A DNA stretch of 64,000 bases from an uncultured Marinobacterium sp. (GTDB lineage: Bacteria; Pseudomonadota; Gammaproteobacteria; Pseudomonadales; Balneatricaceae), in contig CANMWJ010000018.1 of the NCBI GenBank assembly GCA_947501565.1, forward strand, positions 1 through 64,000, given 5' to 3'. The notes beneath the pieces are model-generated. The model was not told the DNA's origin. It saw only the letters and a list, made by a program, of their open reading frames with translations, and did not search any database. This document shows positions 17,973-27,056 of the stretch, piece by piece. Every line of letters starts with the position of its first letter. Within the stretch, counting starts at the first letter, position 1. Position numbers and translations under genes: made by a program.

Positions 17973-19433
17973 ATGAGCTTTTCGAAACATAAATTAATTC
18001 TGCAGGCGTATCGTGCGTCTGACTTAAGTGCATTTATCACAGCAGGCCTGCTGGCAGCTTGGATCTCCGGGCTTTACGTTAACGGTGTTGGTCTGTTTGA
18101 GCTGCTTTCCCTACGCTTCAGCCTTATCAATTTAGCGGGTTACATGATTCTGGCGCTGTGCTGGTTGGTTATCTTCCAGCGCCTGAACCTGTACGCGGCG
18201 ATGCGCAGCCGTACGGAGATGAACGAAGAGACCGTACTGGTGGGTTGGGCCGCAGGTATCGCAAGCTTTATCTATTACATCGTTGGTTTGATCTTTGACA
18301 TCAGCCTGTTCACCCCGGTGTTTATTCTCAGCTTCTGGGTATTCAGTACTGCTGCGACGTTATTGTATCGCCGCATCATGTACGCAGTGCTTAAGAAGGT
18401 GCACCTTGGTGACCATAACGACACCCGCATCATGGTGGTCGGCGGTGGTGCAGAAGCCAAGAAGTATGCTGAGCTTGTGCAACTGAATGAGGTCATGGGT
18501 TTTCAGTTTGTCGGTTATATAAGCGATGAACCGATGGCTGATGGCGTACCGCTGGATTATCTTGGCAAGCTGGACGAGTTTGAAACTGTGTTCAAAGAGA
18601 ACGTCGTTGATGAAATCGTTATTACTCTGCCGCTGCACAAGTTTAATAAGGATCTGGAAAAGCTGGTGGACCACGCAGCGGCACACGGTGTTTTAGTGCG
18701 TCTGCCGATGGATCAGCTCTTTGGCCGCCTGTTTGGTAAGAACGTCTGGCGCTTGCGGTCCGAGATGGTATCCCATCCGGGTGAGCAGACCTCTTCCGAC
18801 CTGGTGCTCTCCTCAGGCCATCAGATGGGCTGGGAGTATCTTGCCAAGCGTGCAATGGACTTTACCGCCGCATCTATTCTGCTTTTACTCGTGTCCCCAC
18901 TGATGCTGTTCGCAGCGGTCTGGATCAAAGCCAGCTCAAAAGGTGACATTCTGTTTATTCAGGACCGCTATGGCTATAACGGCAGGGTGATTCGCCTGTA
19001 CAAGTTCCGTACTATGATCCAGAACGCAGATGAACTGCAGGATGCGCTGCGCAAGCAGAACGAACGCGAAGGTGCAGCCTTCAAGATCAAAGATGATCCG
19101 CGTGTCACCCGTTGTGGTAAGTTCCTGCGTAAAACCAGTATTGATGAGTTGCCCCAGTTGCTGAACGTGCTGAAAGGCGAAATGAGTCTTGTAGGGCCGC
19201 GGCCTCTGCCGCTGGCGGACTACAAGCGTTTTCAGGAAGTAACTCACATGCGTCGTTTGAGTGTGTTGCCTGGTATTACCTGTACCTGGCAGGCGGGCGG
19301 GCGCGATAACGTAACCTTTGATGAGTGGATGCAGCTCGATATGGACTATATCGATAACTGGAGCCTGGTTACGGATATCATGATTTTATTTAAAACGGTG
19401 CCGGCAGTATTGTTTGGGCGTGGAGCCTCCTGA
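17973..19433 (+). CDS. Undecaprenyl-phosphate sugar-1-phosphate transferase (WcaJ/Pss family)
   Basis: About 486 residues from ATG 17973 (MSFSKHKL); a longer GTG start at 17943 would add 10 residues with no better ribosome-binding site. It has four or five N-terminal membrane segments and a CoA-binding-like Rossmann segment (IMVVGGGAEAKKYAEL). The C-terminal bacterial sugar transferase domain shows KRAMDFTAA, LYKFRTM, DDPRVTRCGKFLRKTSIDEL, the catalytic-type GEMSLVGPRPLP and GITCTWQAGGR. It would start the repeat unit by moving a hexose-1-phosphate, usually glucose, onto undecaprenyl phosphate at the inner membrane. It is followed after 39 bases by the UDP-glucuronate decarboxylase gene. Confidence 0.9.
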   Translation: MSFSKHKLILQAYRASDLSAFITAGLLAAWISGLYVNGVGLFELLSLRFSLINLAGYMILALCWLVIFQRLNLYAAMRSRTEMNEETVLVGWAAGIASFIYYIVGLIFDISLFTPVFILSFWVFSTAATLLYRRIMYAVLKKVHLGDHNDTRIMVVGGGAEAKKYAELVQLNEVMGFQFVGYISDEPMADGVPLDYLGKLDEFETVFKENVVDEIVITLPLHKFNKDLEKLVDHAAAHGVLVRLPMDQLFGRLFGKNVWRLRSEMVSHPGEQTSSDLVLSSGHQMGWEYLAKRAMDFTAASILLLLVSPLMLFAAVWIKASSKGDILFIQDRYGYNGRVIRLYKFRTMIQNADELQDALRKQNEREGAAFKIKDDPRVTRCGKFLRKTSIDELPQLLNVLKGEMSLVGPRPLPLADYKRFQEVTHMRRLSVLPGITCTWQAGGRDNVTFDEWMQLDMDYIDNWSLVTDIMILFKTVPAVLFGRGAS

Positions 19434-19472
19434 TACACGGACGTTAATAATTGGATGAGTGGAAGTTTTTAG

Positions 19473-20450
19473 ATGAAAGACTCTCAGCGTAAAAAAGTTC
19501 TTGTAACCGGCGGTGCCGGCTTCCTGGGTTCGCACCTGTGCAAGCGCTTGTTGGACGAAGGACACGACGTACTTTGTGTCGACAACCTGTTTACCGGAAC
19601 GAAAGACAATATCCTGCCGTTGCTTGAGAATCCCTACTTCGAATTCCTGCGTCACGATGTGACCTTCCCGCTGTATGTGGAAGTAGACGAGATCTACAAC
19701 CTGGCGTGCCCTGCATCACCGGTGCATTACCAGTTTGACCCAATCCAGACTACCAAGACGAGCGTGCATGGCGCGATCAATATGCTGGGTCTGGCCCGCC
19801 GAGTACGTGCGAAGATCTTTCAGGCGTCTACCAGTGAGGTCTACGGTGACCCTCAGGTCCACCCACAGCGCGAAGATTACTGGGGGCACGTAAACCCTGC
19901 GGGTATACGCTCCTGCTATGACGAAGGCAAGCGCTGTGCAGAAACCCTGTTTTTTGATTACAGTCGTCAGTTAGACCTAAGAATTAAAGTTGCCCGTATC
20001 TTCAACACCTACGGTCCGCACATGCACCCTGCTGACGGCCGTGTTGTGTCCAACTTCATTATCCAGGCGCTGAGTAACAAACCTATCACGGTTTACGGCG
20101 ATGGTTCGCAAACCCGTTCTTTCTGTTACGTAGACGATCTGATCGAAGGTTTCGTTCGCCTGATGGGTAGTCGCGACGGTTTTACCGGCCCGGTAAACCT
20201 GGGTAACCCGGGTGAGTTCACTATCCGTGAACTGGCGGAGAAGGTGATTGACCTGACCGGTTCTAGTTCTGAACTGATCTTCGAGCCACTGCCAAGTGAT
20301 GATCCGATGCAGCGCTGTCCGGATATCTCTCTGGCGAAGGAAGAGCTGAACGGTTGGGAGCCGAAGGTTCATCTGGAAGAGGGTCTGAAAAAGACTATCC
20401 CATACTTCGACAACCTGTTGCGCGAAGGCAAGTACAAACTTCCGGACTGA
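19473..20450 (+). CDS. UDP-glucuronate decarboxylase (UDP-xylose synthase)
   Basis: A 325-residue extended short-chain dehydrogenase. The NAD-binding loop [11 protein letters not shown] is near residue 12. [14 protein letters not shown] is near 118, where the catalytic Thr/Ser lies, and the YxxxK pair is in [12 protein letters not shown] near 147. The motifs [28 protein letters not shown] and [14 protein letters not shown] are characteristic of UXS rather than of dTDP-glucose dehydratase. It converts UDP-glucuronate to UDP-xylose, suggesting that xylose is in the exopolysaccharide. GTGGAAG precedes the ATG. It closes the forward exopolysaccharide operon and is followed by a strong terminator. 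Confidence 0.92.
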   Translation: MKDSQRKKVLVTGGAGFLGSHLCKRLLDEGHDVLCVDNLFTGTKDNILPLLENPYFEFLRHDVTFPLYVEVDEIYNLACPASPVHYQFDPIQTTKTSVHGAINMLGLARRVRAKIFQASTSEVYGDPQVHPQREDYWGHVNPAGIRSCYDEGKRCAETLFFDYSRQLDLRIKVARIFNTYGPHMHPADGRVVSNFIIQALSNKPITVYGDGSQTRSFCYVDDLIEGFVRLMGSRDGFTGPVNLGNPGEFTIRELAEKVIDLTGSSSELIFEPLPSDDPMQRCPDISLAKEELNGWEPKVHLEEGLKKTIPYFDNLLREGKYKLPD

Positions 20451-20502
20451 TAGGTTTGTCCCCTAGTTTTCATTCCTGCTTAGGGGGAATGAGGGGCACA
20501 AG

Positions 20503-20533
20503 AAAGGCAGCCAATTGGCTGCCTTTTTGTTTT
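20503..20533. terminator. Bidirectional intrinsic terminator between convergent operons
   Basis: AAAGGCAGCC and GGCTGCCTTT form a perfect 10-bp stem around AATT, followed by TTTTTGTTTT on the plus strand. A-rich DNA on the other side gives a shorter T-run on the minus strand. It lies between the stop codons of the UXS gene and the convergent GT4 gene. Confidence 0.9.
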
Positions 20534-20543
20534 GAACGATTGT

Positions 20544-21734
20544 TTACGACGTGCTTTTACGCTGGAAGGTGTCCTGCAACAGGCTGTAAACCTTCTCCGC
20601 ATTCGCATCCCAAGTGTACTCTGACTGGATCTTCTCTCGGGCGCTGGTTCCCAGTGACTCGCGGGTCTCCGGGCAGGCGATCAGTTTTTCAATGGTCGCT
20701 TCCATCGCCGCCATATCACCTGGCGTGAAGGTGGCCCCCTCTTTGTCGCCCATGATCTCTTTCACCGGTTCTGTGCCGATCGATACAATAGCGCGTTTCA
20801 TTGCCATGTACTCGAACAGCTTCAGCGGTGAGCAGTAATAGGCGGTGTGTGGAAGTACAGCGATATCCATTGCGGCGATATATTCCGGCACATTTTTCAT
20901 GTCGATATGGCCGGTAAAGGTCACATGCTCTTCCAGTCCCTGCTCTTTGACGTATTTGATCAGTTCAACCGCATTCGGGTACGTCTCGCCGATCAGCAGT
21001 ACGTGCAGGTTATCGTATTTCTGGGAGAGGCGTTTGTAGATATCGACCAGCCAGTCGAGACGATGCCAGGGAACGAAGGTGCCGATATAGCCAATCACCA
21101 CCTTGTTGGGATCGATATTGAATTCGTTACGAATTGCCACGCCGCCTTTCTCAGGCGTAAAGCGGTTAGTATCCACGCCGTTCGGAATCACGCGGAGGTC
21201 CACGTTGTAATCTATCTGCTCAGCTACTTCTTTCTTGAGAACGTCGCTGACCACAAAGGCACCGTCGACCAGCTTCAGCAGGTTACGCGTTTTCAGAGCG
21301 CGCTCAACAAAAGGCAAACGGATGAAGAAGTCACCGTCGGACTTTTCAGTATCGGAGCCGTTTACCTCAACACACACCGGAATGCCGAGTGAGCGACAAG
21401 CATAGAAAATCGAAAGGTTACGCGCATTCCAGCGTGCCAGTACGATGTCCGGTTTTTCCCGCTCCAGCATCGCTTTCTCTTTTTTGTACTGGCGGAACTG
21501 CTCGATAATAATTTTTACATCACGAATGTAAAACTTGCCGATCCAGTCTTTCAGTACCTTGAGTTTGGTAGGCGGGCTGTGCAGACCTGTGCTCATCTCA
21601 GGGCTGATAGTTTTGAACTCGATATCCTCCCTGTCGCAGATCTTGCCAAAGGATTTTCTGAATTCGGTAACATGCGTGTTGGCCCCGTCACGTGGGGTAT
21701 TCAGGTAATGAACGTAGAGCACTTTTTTAATCAT
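20544..21734 (-). CDS. Family 4 glycosyltransferase
   Basis: A 396-residue GT-B glycosyltransferase when started at the internal ATG 21734 (MIKKVLYVHYLNTPRDGANT), the usual N-terminus for the family. The donor-site half shows GYIGTFVPWHRLDWLVDI, HVLLIGETYPN, and a GT4-type end in which YYCSPLKLFEYMAMKRAIVS carries the conserved E. The acceptor and sugar are unknown. It is last in a minus-strand set with a FemAB-like acyltransferase, a deacetylase and an acetyltransferase, converging on the exopolysaccharide operon. I infer that it works on the same or a related surface polymer. Confidence 0.86.
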   Translation of the reverse strand: MIKKVLYVHYLNTPRDGANTHVTEFRKSFGKICDREDIEFKTISPEMSTGLHSPPTKLKVLKDWIGKFYIRDVKIIIEQFRQYKKEKAMLEREKPDIVLARWNARNLSIFYACRSLGIPVCVEVNGSDTEKSDGDFFIRLPFVERALKTRNLLKLVDGAFVVSDVLKKEVAEQIDYNVDLRVIPNGVDTNRFTPEKGGVAIRNEFNIDPNKVVIGYIGTFVPWHRLDWLVDIYKRLSQKYDNLHVLLIGETYPNAVELIKYVKEQGLEEHVTFTGHIDMKNVPEYIAAMDIAVLPHTAYYCSPLKLFEYMAMKRAIVSIGTEPVKEIMGDKEGATFTPGDMAAMEATIEKLIACPETRESLGTSAREKIQSEYTWDANAEKVYSLLQDTFQRKSTS

Positions 21735-21833
21735 ACACGTGTCACTTCTTTGTCGTTTCACCTGAGGCCTGAATGGGGCCATCAAGGGTTAGACCGGTGT
21801 TAACTTAGAGCACCGGTCGATCAGAATTATGGG

Positions 21834-22961
21834 TCAGCGGTTTTCCAGATAGGTTTTCAGTTTCCAGGCATACTTGAGGATATGCGGGTTACTGAGAATC
21901 TTTTTCTTCGCTTTCTGGCCGGTAACATAGAGTTGCCCCGGCAGTGTTTTGGCGTCCAGTACTTCGTACAGTGGCATCATCTGGTCACACCACTCCTTCT
22001 TGTACTGCTCGCCGCCCAGAGAGAAATCAAACACATCCAGTTCTTGTGCAAAACACCACTGCATCAGTTCTTCCAGCAGGACCCGGCCGACCGAATAGCG
22101 TTTCCAGTCCCCGCCAGCATAGGTCGGCATCAGGAAGTAGTAACGGTTGCCCAGAATGGCGCCCCAGTGGGTTGCTACGATCTCATCGCCGACATAAAGC
22201 GCACACGCATGGATGATCGCTTTGCTGCCTAATGCGTCCTGGGTATCGAGATAGAAATCGCGGTAGCTGTCGCGGGCAAGCAGATCGGTGACGCCGGTTT
22301 CAGCGTAGCGGCGACGTTTATGGCAGATCATTGCTTCGGTAATCTGGGTGTAGGTTTCGTCATCCTCAGCGATTACGAAGCGCACCTCTCCCAGCTCTGC
22401 CAGACGTTTACGCTGGCGCCGTGAGTCTGCGCGAATCTTCTTCTTGATCTGCCGGGTGTAGTACTCGTCCCAGTCCGGCTGCAGGGCAGCAGAGTGACTT
22501 TCTGCGTAAGGGATATATTTCAGCTGCAAGAACGGGTTTTCGGCCTGTTCAATCGCATCGGGTAGCTTGATCAGGCGAGCGGCATCGTACCGTGGCAAAG
22601 CCTGCTTGATCTGCGGCCACAGGGAGGTAAACCAATTGGTGTTGGTTGGTAGCTTATTTTTGACGACCAGAGGCGCAAAGTAGTCTGTGACCTCGCCCCC
22701 CATGAACTTAAGCAAGCGCAGGGGGCCGGAGCGGTAGATCGCCAGAGGCAACAGCATGAGAGGCTGGAGGCCACTGTCGGTTTTTTGCCAGACGGCTGTG
22801 ATGCATGGGCTGGCGCCTTCAGTCTGGCCGATGTGGTCAAACCAGCGCTTTTGCCAGGTGAAGTTCTGGAAAGCGTAAAAATCGGCTTCTGACTCAAACT
22901 GCTTCCATGCTGTTTTGGCGTCGTCAAAAGAGGTAAATACCTTGATCTCTAGATGTTCCAT
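21834..22961 (-). CDS. FemAB/CelD-like GNAT acyltransferase
   Basis: A 375-residue protein from ATG 22961 (MEHLEIKVFTSFDDA). The central and C-terminal parts match the acetyltransferase group found in CelD/BcsL and FemAB-like proteins of exopolysaccharide loci: FMGGEVTDYFAPLVV near residue 88, RRQRKRLAELGEVRF near 185, YVGDEIVATHWGAILGNRYY near 255, and a terminal region with FDFSLGGEQYKKEW near 325. Such enzymes probably add acetyl or aminoacyl groups to polysaccharide. The chemistry here is inferred from family and context only. It lies about 100 bases upstream of the GT4 gene on the same strand. Confidence 0.75.
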   Translation of the reverse strand: MEHLEIKVFTSFDDAKTAWKQFESEADFYAFQNFTWQKRWFDHIGQTEGASPCITAVWQKTDSGLQPLMLLPLAIYRSGPLRLLKFMGGEVTDYFAPLVVKNKLPTNTNWFTSLWPQIKQALPRYDAARLIKLPDAIEQAENPFLQLKYIPYAESHSAALQPDWDEYYTRQIKKKIRADSRRQRKRLAELGEVRFVIAEDDETYTQITEAMICHKRRRYAETGVTDLLARDSYRDFYLDTQDALGSKAIIHACALYVGDEIVATHWGAILGNRYYFLMPTYAGGDWKRYSVGRVLLEELMQWCFAQELDVFDFSLGGEQYKKEWCDQMMPLYEVLDAKTLPGQLYVTGQKAKKKILSNPHILKYAWKLKTYLENR

Positions 22962-23008
22962 CAAATCTCAATCTCTATTAAAGATAAGTACAGCTTGTGT
23001 GGTTACCT

Positions 23009-24010
23009 TCAGCCGACATGGTGTGCCATCAGCTTAAATCGCGCGAGGCTGATACCCTCGCCGATCGAATAGCGGTTTAGTCGCAAGCTCTCCGTGGACA
23101 GGGTGACAGGACCGGCGTCCATTGTAACAGCAGACCTTATACCTGCCTCATACAGTATTTGTGGGCTTTGCTGATCATTTGGCTCTATGTGGCCGCTGGG
23201 ATAGGCGAAGTGGCGGCAAGGCGTGCCAGTTGCTTCCTCAAATGACCGCAATGCGGCGCTGATCTGTGCGCGTTTGTCCTCATCCCTCATTTGGCTCAGG
23301 GAGAGTGAGGTTGGCAGATGGCATCCCAGGGTGATCAGTGGATGTTCTTTCAGCGCCTGTATCGCTTGTGTTGAAAGCAGTCGGAAAGCCGGTTCTGGTG
23401 GCGTGCCAGATCCCTGATTCAGCGCCTTTGATAATTCGTTAAATGATACTGTGCGCTCTTCATCGCCCATCGTAGCCAGTTGTTGCTGGAGGCAGTTGCT
23501 GCAGTGTGCTTTTTCCTGCGCATTGCCTAGCGGATAGCTTTGCCCGCGCCAGTCGAGCTGGCTTTGTTCACTGTTTGCCAGCAGTTGCAGGATGTGGGTA
23601 AACCAGGGAGATTGTTGATGCTGAATCAGTTCCGGTGTCAGAAAAATGGTGGCCGGCGCCGAGTAGCGCTCCAGTATGGGGCGGGCAAGGGTGTCAACGC
23701 TTTCAAACCCATCATCAAAGGTCACAACGGCAAAGCGGCCTTTAATCTGCTTTTGCTCGAGCATCTGCTGAGCATCGTCGAGTGAGATCAGGTCAAAGTT
23801 CCGGCTCAGGTACGCCAGTTGTTGCTCAAACGCCTCCGCGCTGATGAAGCACCAGTCTTTAAAGGGCAGTGATTCCGCAAGCAGTCCGTTGTAACCAAAG
23901 ATACTGACGCTGTTGTTGTGTCTCAGCCGCTGACTTAACGACGGGATCGGCGAATCGGCAACGAGGCTCTGAATTTGACGGCGCAAGGTTCCTAACACGT
24001 GAAACTCCAT
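23009..24010 (-). CDS. Polysaccharide deacetylase family protein
   Basis: 333 residues with a NodB-type domain. The metal-binding Asp pair is in FAVVTFDDGFESVD near residue 93. The second motif (HxxxH) is altered to a GCHLPTSL segment near 228, and RHFAYPSGHIEPND near 260 is the third motif. Family members remove N- or O-acetyl groups from polysaccharides or peptidoglycan. There is no obvious signal peptide, so it may act in the cytoplasm on nucleotide or lipid intermediates, or be exported atypically. It sits between two acyltransferase genes, consistent with cycles of acetylation and deacetylation of the polymer. Activity is uncertain because the His motif is imperfect. Confidence 0.78.
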   Translation of the reverse strand: MEFHVLGTLRRQIQSLVADSPIPSLSQRLRHNNSVSIFGYNGLLAESLPFKDWCFISAEAFEQQLAYLSRNFDLISLDDAQQMLEQKQIKGRFAVVTFDDGFESVDTLARPILERYSAPATIFLTPELIQHQQSPWFTHILQLLANSEQSQLDWRGQSYPLGNAQEKAHCSNCLQQQLATMGDEERTVSFNELSKALNQGSGTPPEPAFRLLSTQAIQALKEHPLITLGCHLPTSLSLSQMRDEDKRAQISAALRSFEEATGTPCRHFAYPSGHIEPNDQQSPQILYEAGIRSAVTMDAGPVTLSTESLRLNRYSIGEGISLARFKLMAHHVG

Positions 24011-24037
24011 TTAACGGTCATAGGCAGCGATTCGGGA

Positions 24038-24676
24038 TCAGTACTCGGTTGCTTCAAATTCGTAGGTGCGTTCCATCAAACCGCCCAGGAACTGTTTGCG
24101 CCCCATGACAAAACGTGGGATGAAGCCGGTTTTCTTGAAGCCTTTGATCGACGGCGCGTTACGGGTGTCCACCCAGGCCCAGACCTCACCAAATTCCACC
24201 GCGAGGTCATACATGGTTTTGGTCATGACCTGGGCATAGTAGTTACGACCGCGCGCGTAATCGGGGGTCCAGGCATCGATAACGATACCCACAGTGTTAG
24301 GAAGAATTTTCTTGCAGCTTTCGCCGGTTTCATAGGTGGCAGAGAGCTCGTTGCCTTTGGTCGCCCAGATAATGTGACCTAAACGTCCGTCGGGCATTTT
24401 GCCGATATAGCAGATATGCCCGCTGTTAAAGCGGCGCTCTGCAAGCGGCAGTTGTTCAGTGAGGCGGGGGTGTTCGTTTGCCCATGCTTTGAACTCGCCG
24501 AAGTCGCAGGTGTAGATCTCCAGCTCCGTATCTTTGAGCGGAGGGGGGGTGGTCAGTGATAGGTAAAGGACATCGACGCGGCTATAGAGCAGTTTTCGAA
24601 TAACCCTATCGAGGACTTTGTTAACTAACGTGGAAAGACCATCCTGGCGAATACGAGAGACTACTTTGGACAACAT
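24038..24676 (-). CDS. GNAT-like acetyltransferase
   Basis: 212 residues. The C-terminal half has a GNAT-like fold pattern: GHICYIGKMPDGRLGHIIWA near 106, VIDAWTPDYARGRNYYAQVM near 141 (acetyl-CoA loop region), and VWAWVDTRNAPSIKGFKKTG near 176, the NxxSixxyeKlGF-like end typical of GNATs. The N-terminus is basic and may be membrane-associated. It is first in the minus-strand tailoring set. The substrate is probably a sugar of the surface polysaccharide; this is inferred from neighbours. Confidence 0.75.
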   Translation of the reverse strand: MLSKVVSRIRQDGLSTLVNKVLDRVIRKLLYSRVDVLYLSLTTPPPLKDTELEIYTCDFGEFKAWANEHPRLTEQLPLAERRFNSGHICYIGKMPDGRLGHIIWATKGNELSATYETGESCKKILPNTVGIVIDAWTPDYARGRNYYAQVMTKTMYDLAVEFGEVWAWVDTRNAPSIKGFKKTGFIPRFVMGRKQFLGGLMERTYEFEATEY

Positions 24677-25065
24677 GAGTTTCTATATTTCCCTATCACT
24701 ATACGGCGGTATGCAGGCAAATAATCCTAACCTATTATGCTCGCGCTGGGCACTCTTGGTGGCCGTTCACAGTGCTATTTCATGCGAACGATCAATCCAT
24801 TAAGTCTCCTGAGTGACTCCAGCGTGAAATCGTTGCCAAAAGAGCGCTGGCTCTGCTGACGATATCCGCTGAAAACGAAAGTTGAATGAAGGTTAGGTGA
24901 CCGATTTTCTATGAATTGCAGAGCTGTCAGGTCTTGTTGATTGAGGTATAGATAAACATCTGCTGATGCTGGTGGTTTTTCTTGTTCTGAGATCTGGGCT
25001 TGTTCGCGCGCTTTTGCCAGTTAGAATGAAGGTAAAAGGTCATAGACACTGTTGGGATACCCCAT
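24677..25065. other. Divergent intergenic region
   Basis: About 390 bases between the divergent acetyltransferase gene and the unknown gene at 25066. No reading frame, tRNA or strong hairpin was seen. It must carry the promoters of both divergent units; no -35/-10 pair was convincing enough to name. Confidence 0.5.
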
Positions 25066-25569
25066 ATGCATAATCTAGCTGCGATCACCTTCCACTACGA
25101 CCCGGTTGAAGACCGGATTCTGATGGTGGGAAATCTCAACAATGACCAGCCGCGCCGCGACTTCTGGCTTACCCGAAACATCACCCTGAAGCTGTTGGAG
25201 GCACTGAGTACCCTTGTGCGCCAGACCTCAGAGCAGGTGGTCAATGCGCCGCAGGAACACCAATCCGGCATCGCGCAGTTTGAGCATGAAAAAGCACAGC
25301 AAAATATGCGTGTGCACTCTGAAACACACTCCCCAATCTCTGAAAGCGCCAGCCTTCTCTACAAGATTGATGTCAGTCACCGTGGCCATCGCTATCAGGT
25401 GCGTTTTTATGATCATGAGGCGGAAGACGCTCAGGCACAGGCCGTGCTCAGTCATGATGAGCTGCACCAGGTGTTGTCGCTCCTGCATCGCGGTGCGCTT
25501 GAACTGAACTGGGGGGTGGAGGCCCAGTTGTTTGATAACCTTGTGCGCCACAGTACGGCGTTACAGTAG
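25066..25569 (+). CDS. Unrecognised cytoplasmic protein
   Basis: 167 residues with codon use like the neighbouring housekeeping genes, so probably a real gene, but I recognise no family. It has no signal peptide or membrane segment. The N-terminal part reads as two beta strands (ITFHYDPVEDRILMVGNL) followed by a helix rich in Leu. The middle is a polar linker, and the C-terminal half has LLYKIDVSHRGHRYQVRFYD followed by a helix ending in LHRGALELNWG. The ATG has GGGA upstream. It lies 57 bases before the DTW-domain gene on the same strand and may share its transcript. Confidence 0.7.
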   Translation: MHNLAAITFHYDPVEDRILMVGNLNNDQPRRDFWLTRNITLKLLEALSTLVRQTSEQVVNAPQEHQSGIAQFEHEKAQQNMRVHSETHSPISESASLLYKIDVSHRGHRYQVRFYDHEAEDAQAQAVLSHDELHQVLSLLHRGALELNWGVEAQLFDNLVRHSTALQ

Positions 25570-25626
25570 TTTTAATCGGCAGTATTGGTGGTATAGTGCG
25601 CGGCAGTTATTGGTCCTGGTTTTAGT

Positions 25627-26316
25627 ATGTGCACTGAAGTTTCTCCTCCCCGGCGCCCCTTTCTGGCGCGCGGCTCCAATGTCATTCGCTGCGACGCCTG
25701 TCAGATGCCTCAGCGTGGTTGTATCTGTGAATACCGTGTTCAGGTGCCCGCCAAGGCACGCTTTTGGTTACTGACCCACCGTAAAGAGCTGTATAAGCCG
25801 ACCAATACCGGACGCCTGATCGTGGACACGATTCAGTATTCCGAAGTGTTTGAGTGGAATCGCACAGAACCGGATGCCCGTTTGCTGGAGATGCTGAAAA
25901 GCGACCGTTTTGATCCCTATATTGTCTTTCCGGAAGGGGAGGGGTATCGGGAGCGTATGGTGGAGTTCACACAGAAACCAGAGCGTGAACCGGTGCTGAT
26001 CATTCTCGATGGTACCTGGCGGCAGGCACGGAAAATGTTCCGTCAGAGTGAATGCCTGCAGTCTCTGCCGGTGATTCAGCCGAAGACACAGCGTGAAACC
26101 CGCTACAACCTGCGTAAACCCAATGAGTCTCATCACCTGTGTACAGCGGAAGTGGCCGCGGTGATGCTGGACCAGATTGGTGACCCGGCGTCAGCTCAGG
26201 TGCTTGATGCTTATTTTGATATCTTCAACGCTCACTATTATGCCGCCCGGGTGAATCGTACCGTGGAAGGTACCGATCAGGCGGTTGAAGTGCTCGCTAA
26301 AGTGCGTGGCGACTGA
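25627..26316 (+). CDS. tapT: DTW-domain tRNA-uridine aminocarboxypropyltransferase
   Basis: A 229-residue DTW-domain protein. The family transfers the 3-amino-3-carboxypropyl group of S-adenosylmethionine to uridine in tRNA (acp3U47 in E. coli TapT). A cysteine cluster (CDACQMPQRGCIC) sits near residue 22. The characteristic DGTW is in LIILDGTWRQARKM near 121, and RKPNESHHLCTAEV is near 162. Length and motifs fit. The start is ATG 25627; the next in-frame codons give no better signal. It converges on the DUF2238 gene with only 21 bases between stops and no terminator seen. Confidence 0.87.
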   Translation: MCTEVSPPRRPFLARGSNVIRCDACQMPQRGCICEYRVQVPAKARFWLLTHRKELYKPTNTGRLIVDTIQYSEVFEWNRTEPDARLLEMLKSDRFDPYIVFPEGEGYRERMVEFTQKPEREPVLIILDGTWRQARKMFRQSECLQSLPVIQPKTQRETRYNLRKPNESHHLCTAEVAAVMLDQIGDPASAQVLDAYFDIFNAHYYAARVNRTVEGTDQAVEVLAKVRGD

Positions 26317-26337
26317 ATCAGCGTAGCCAATGTGCGT

Positions 26338-27027
26338 CTATGCACTTTTTCGGTAGAGCTGAGCCAGCTGCCGGTCATGGTGGCGGCTCAGGGTGATGAG
26401 CGCCGTGATGGCACCAATCAACGCCCAGAACATATCTGACTGGGTATCCCAGACATATCCCTGAGTGCCGAGAAAGCTGTCTGCGGCCTGTTCGCTCAGT
26501 AGTGCTACCCACCACTCAATCAGCTCGTAAAAGGCGCTGAATCCCAGGCAGAAGCTGCAGATAAACAGTACACGCCAGTAGCTACCGTTCACGACAGCGC
26601 AGCGTATCAGGATCTCCCGTGCGATTATCGCCGGGATAAACCCCTGTGCGAAATGCCCGACCTTGTCATAGTTGTTCCGCCCGCCGCTCTGTTCCGCCCA
26701 CTGCTCAAACAGCGGTACGTCGGCATAGGTGTAGTGTCCGCCCACCATTAAGATCACCGCGTGTATCAGAATGAGCAGATAGAGTAATCCTGTGAGTGGG
26801 TGGTTCCTGTAGGTAAACGCCAGAATCAGAAAACCTGCCGCTGCTGGCAATACTTCCAGCACCCAGGTGATGCGGTCAGCAGGGTTAATACCGGACCAGA
26901 TAAAAACAAGCAGGAAGATGGCGATCCAGCTGAGGCACAGAGGGTGAGTTAACGCGTAGGGAGCCTGGGCTCGATTTTTAACGTCTGCACTATTTTGGTG
27001 CGCGTGTCTGAGTGGGGATTCAGCCAT
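26338..27027 (-). CDS. DUF2238 (YjdF-like) membrane protein
   Basis: A 229-residue inner-membrane protein with about six hydrophobic segments. The family signature is clear: GGHYTYADVPLF near 115 and NNYDKVGHFAQGFIPAI near 137. FSAFYELIEWW near 173 and a TQGYVWDTQSDMFWALIGA block near 196 complete it. The conserved charged residues in membrane segments suggest transport or an enzyme acting in the membrane, but the role is unknown. It is followed on the minus strand by nothing coupled; upstream lies the DUF3429 gene in the same direction, 29 bases away, so the two probably form an operon. Confidence 0.85.
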   Translation of the reverse strand: MAESPLRHAHQNSADVKNRAQAPYALTHPLCLSWIAIFLLVFIWSGINPADRITWVLEVLPAAAGFLILAFTYRNHPLTGLLYLLILIHAVILMVGGHYTYADVPLFEQWAEQSGGRNNYDKVGHFAQGFIPAIIAREILIRCAVVNGSYWRVLFICSFCLGFSAFYELIEWWVALLSEQAADSFLGTQGYVWDTQSDMFWALIGAITALITLSRHHDRQLAQLYRKSA

Positions 27028-27056
27028 GACAACTCATCCTGTGAAAGCACTGCCTG

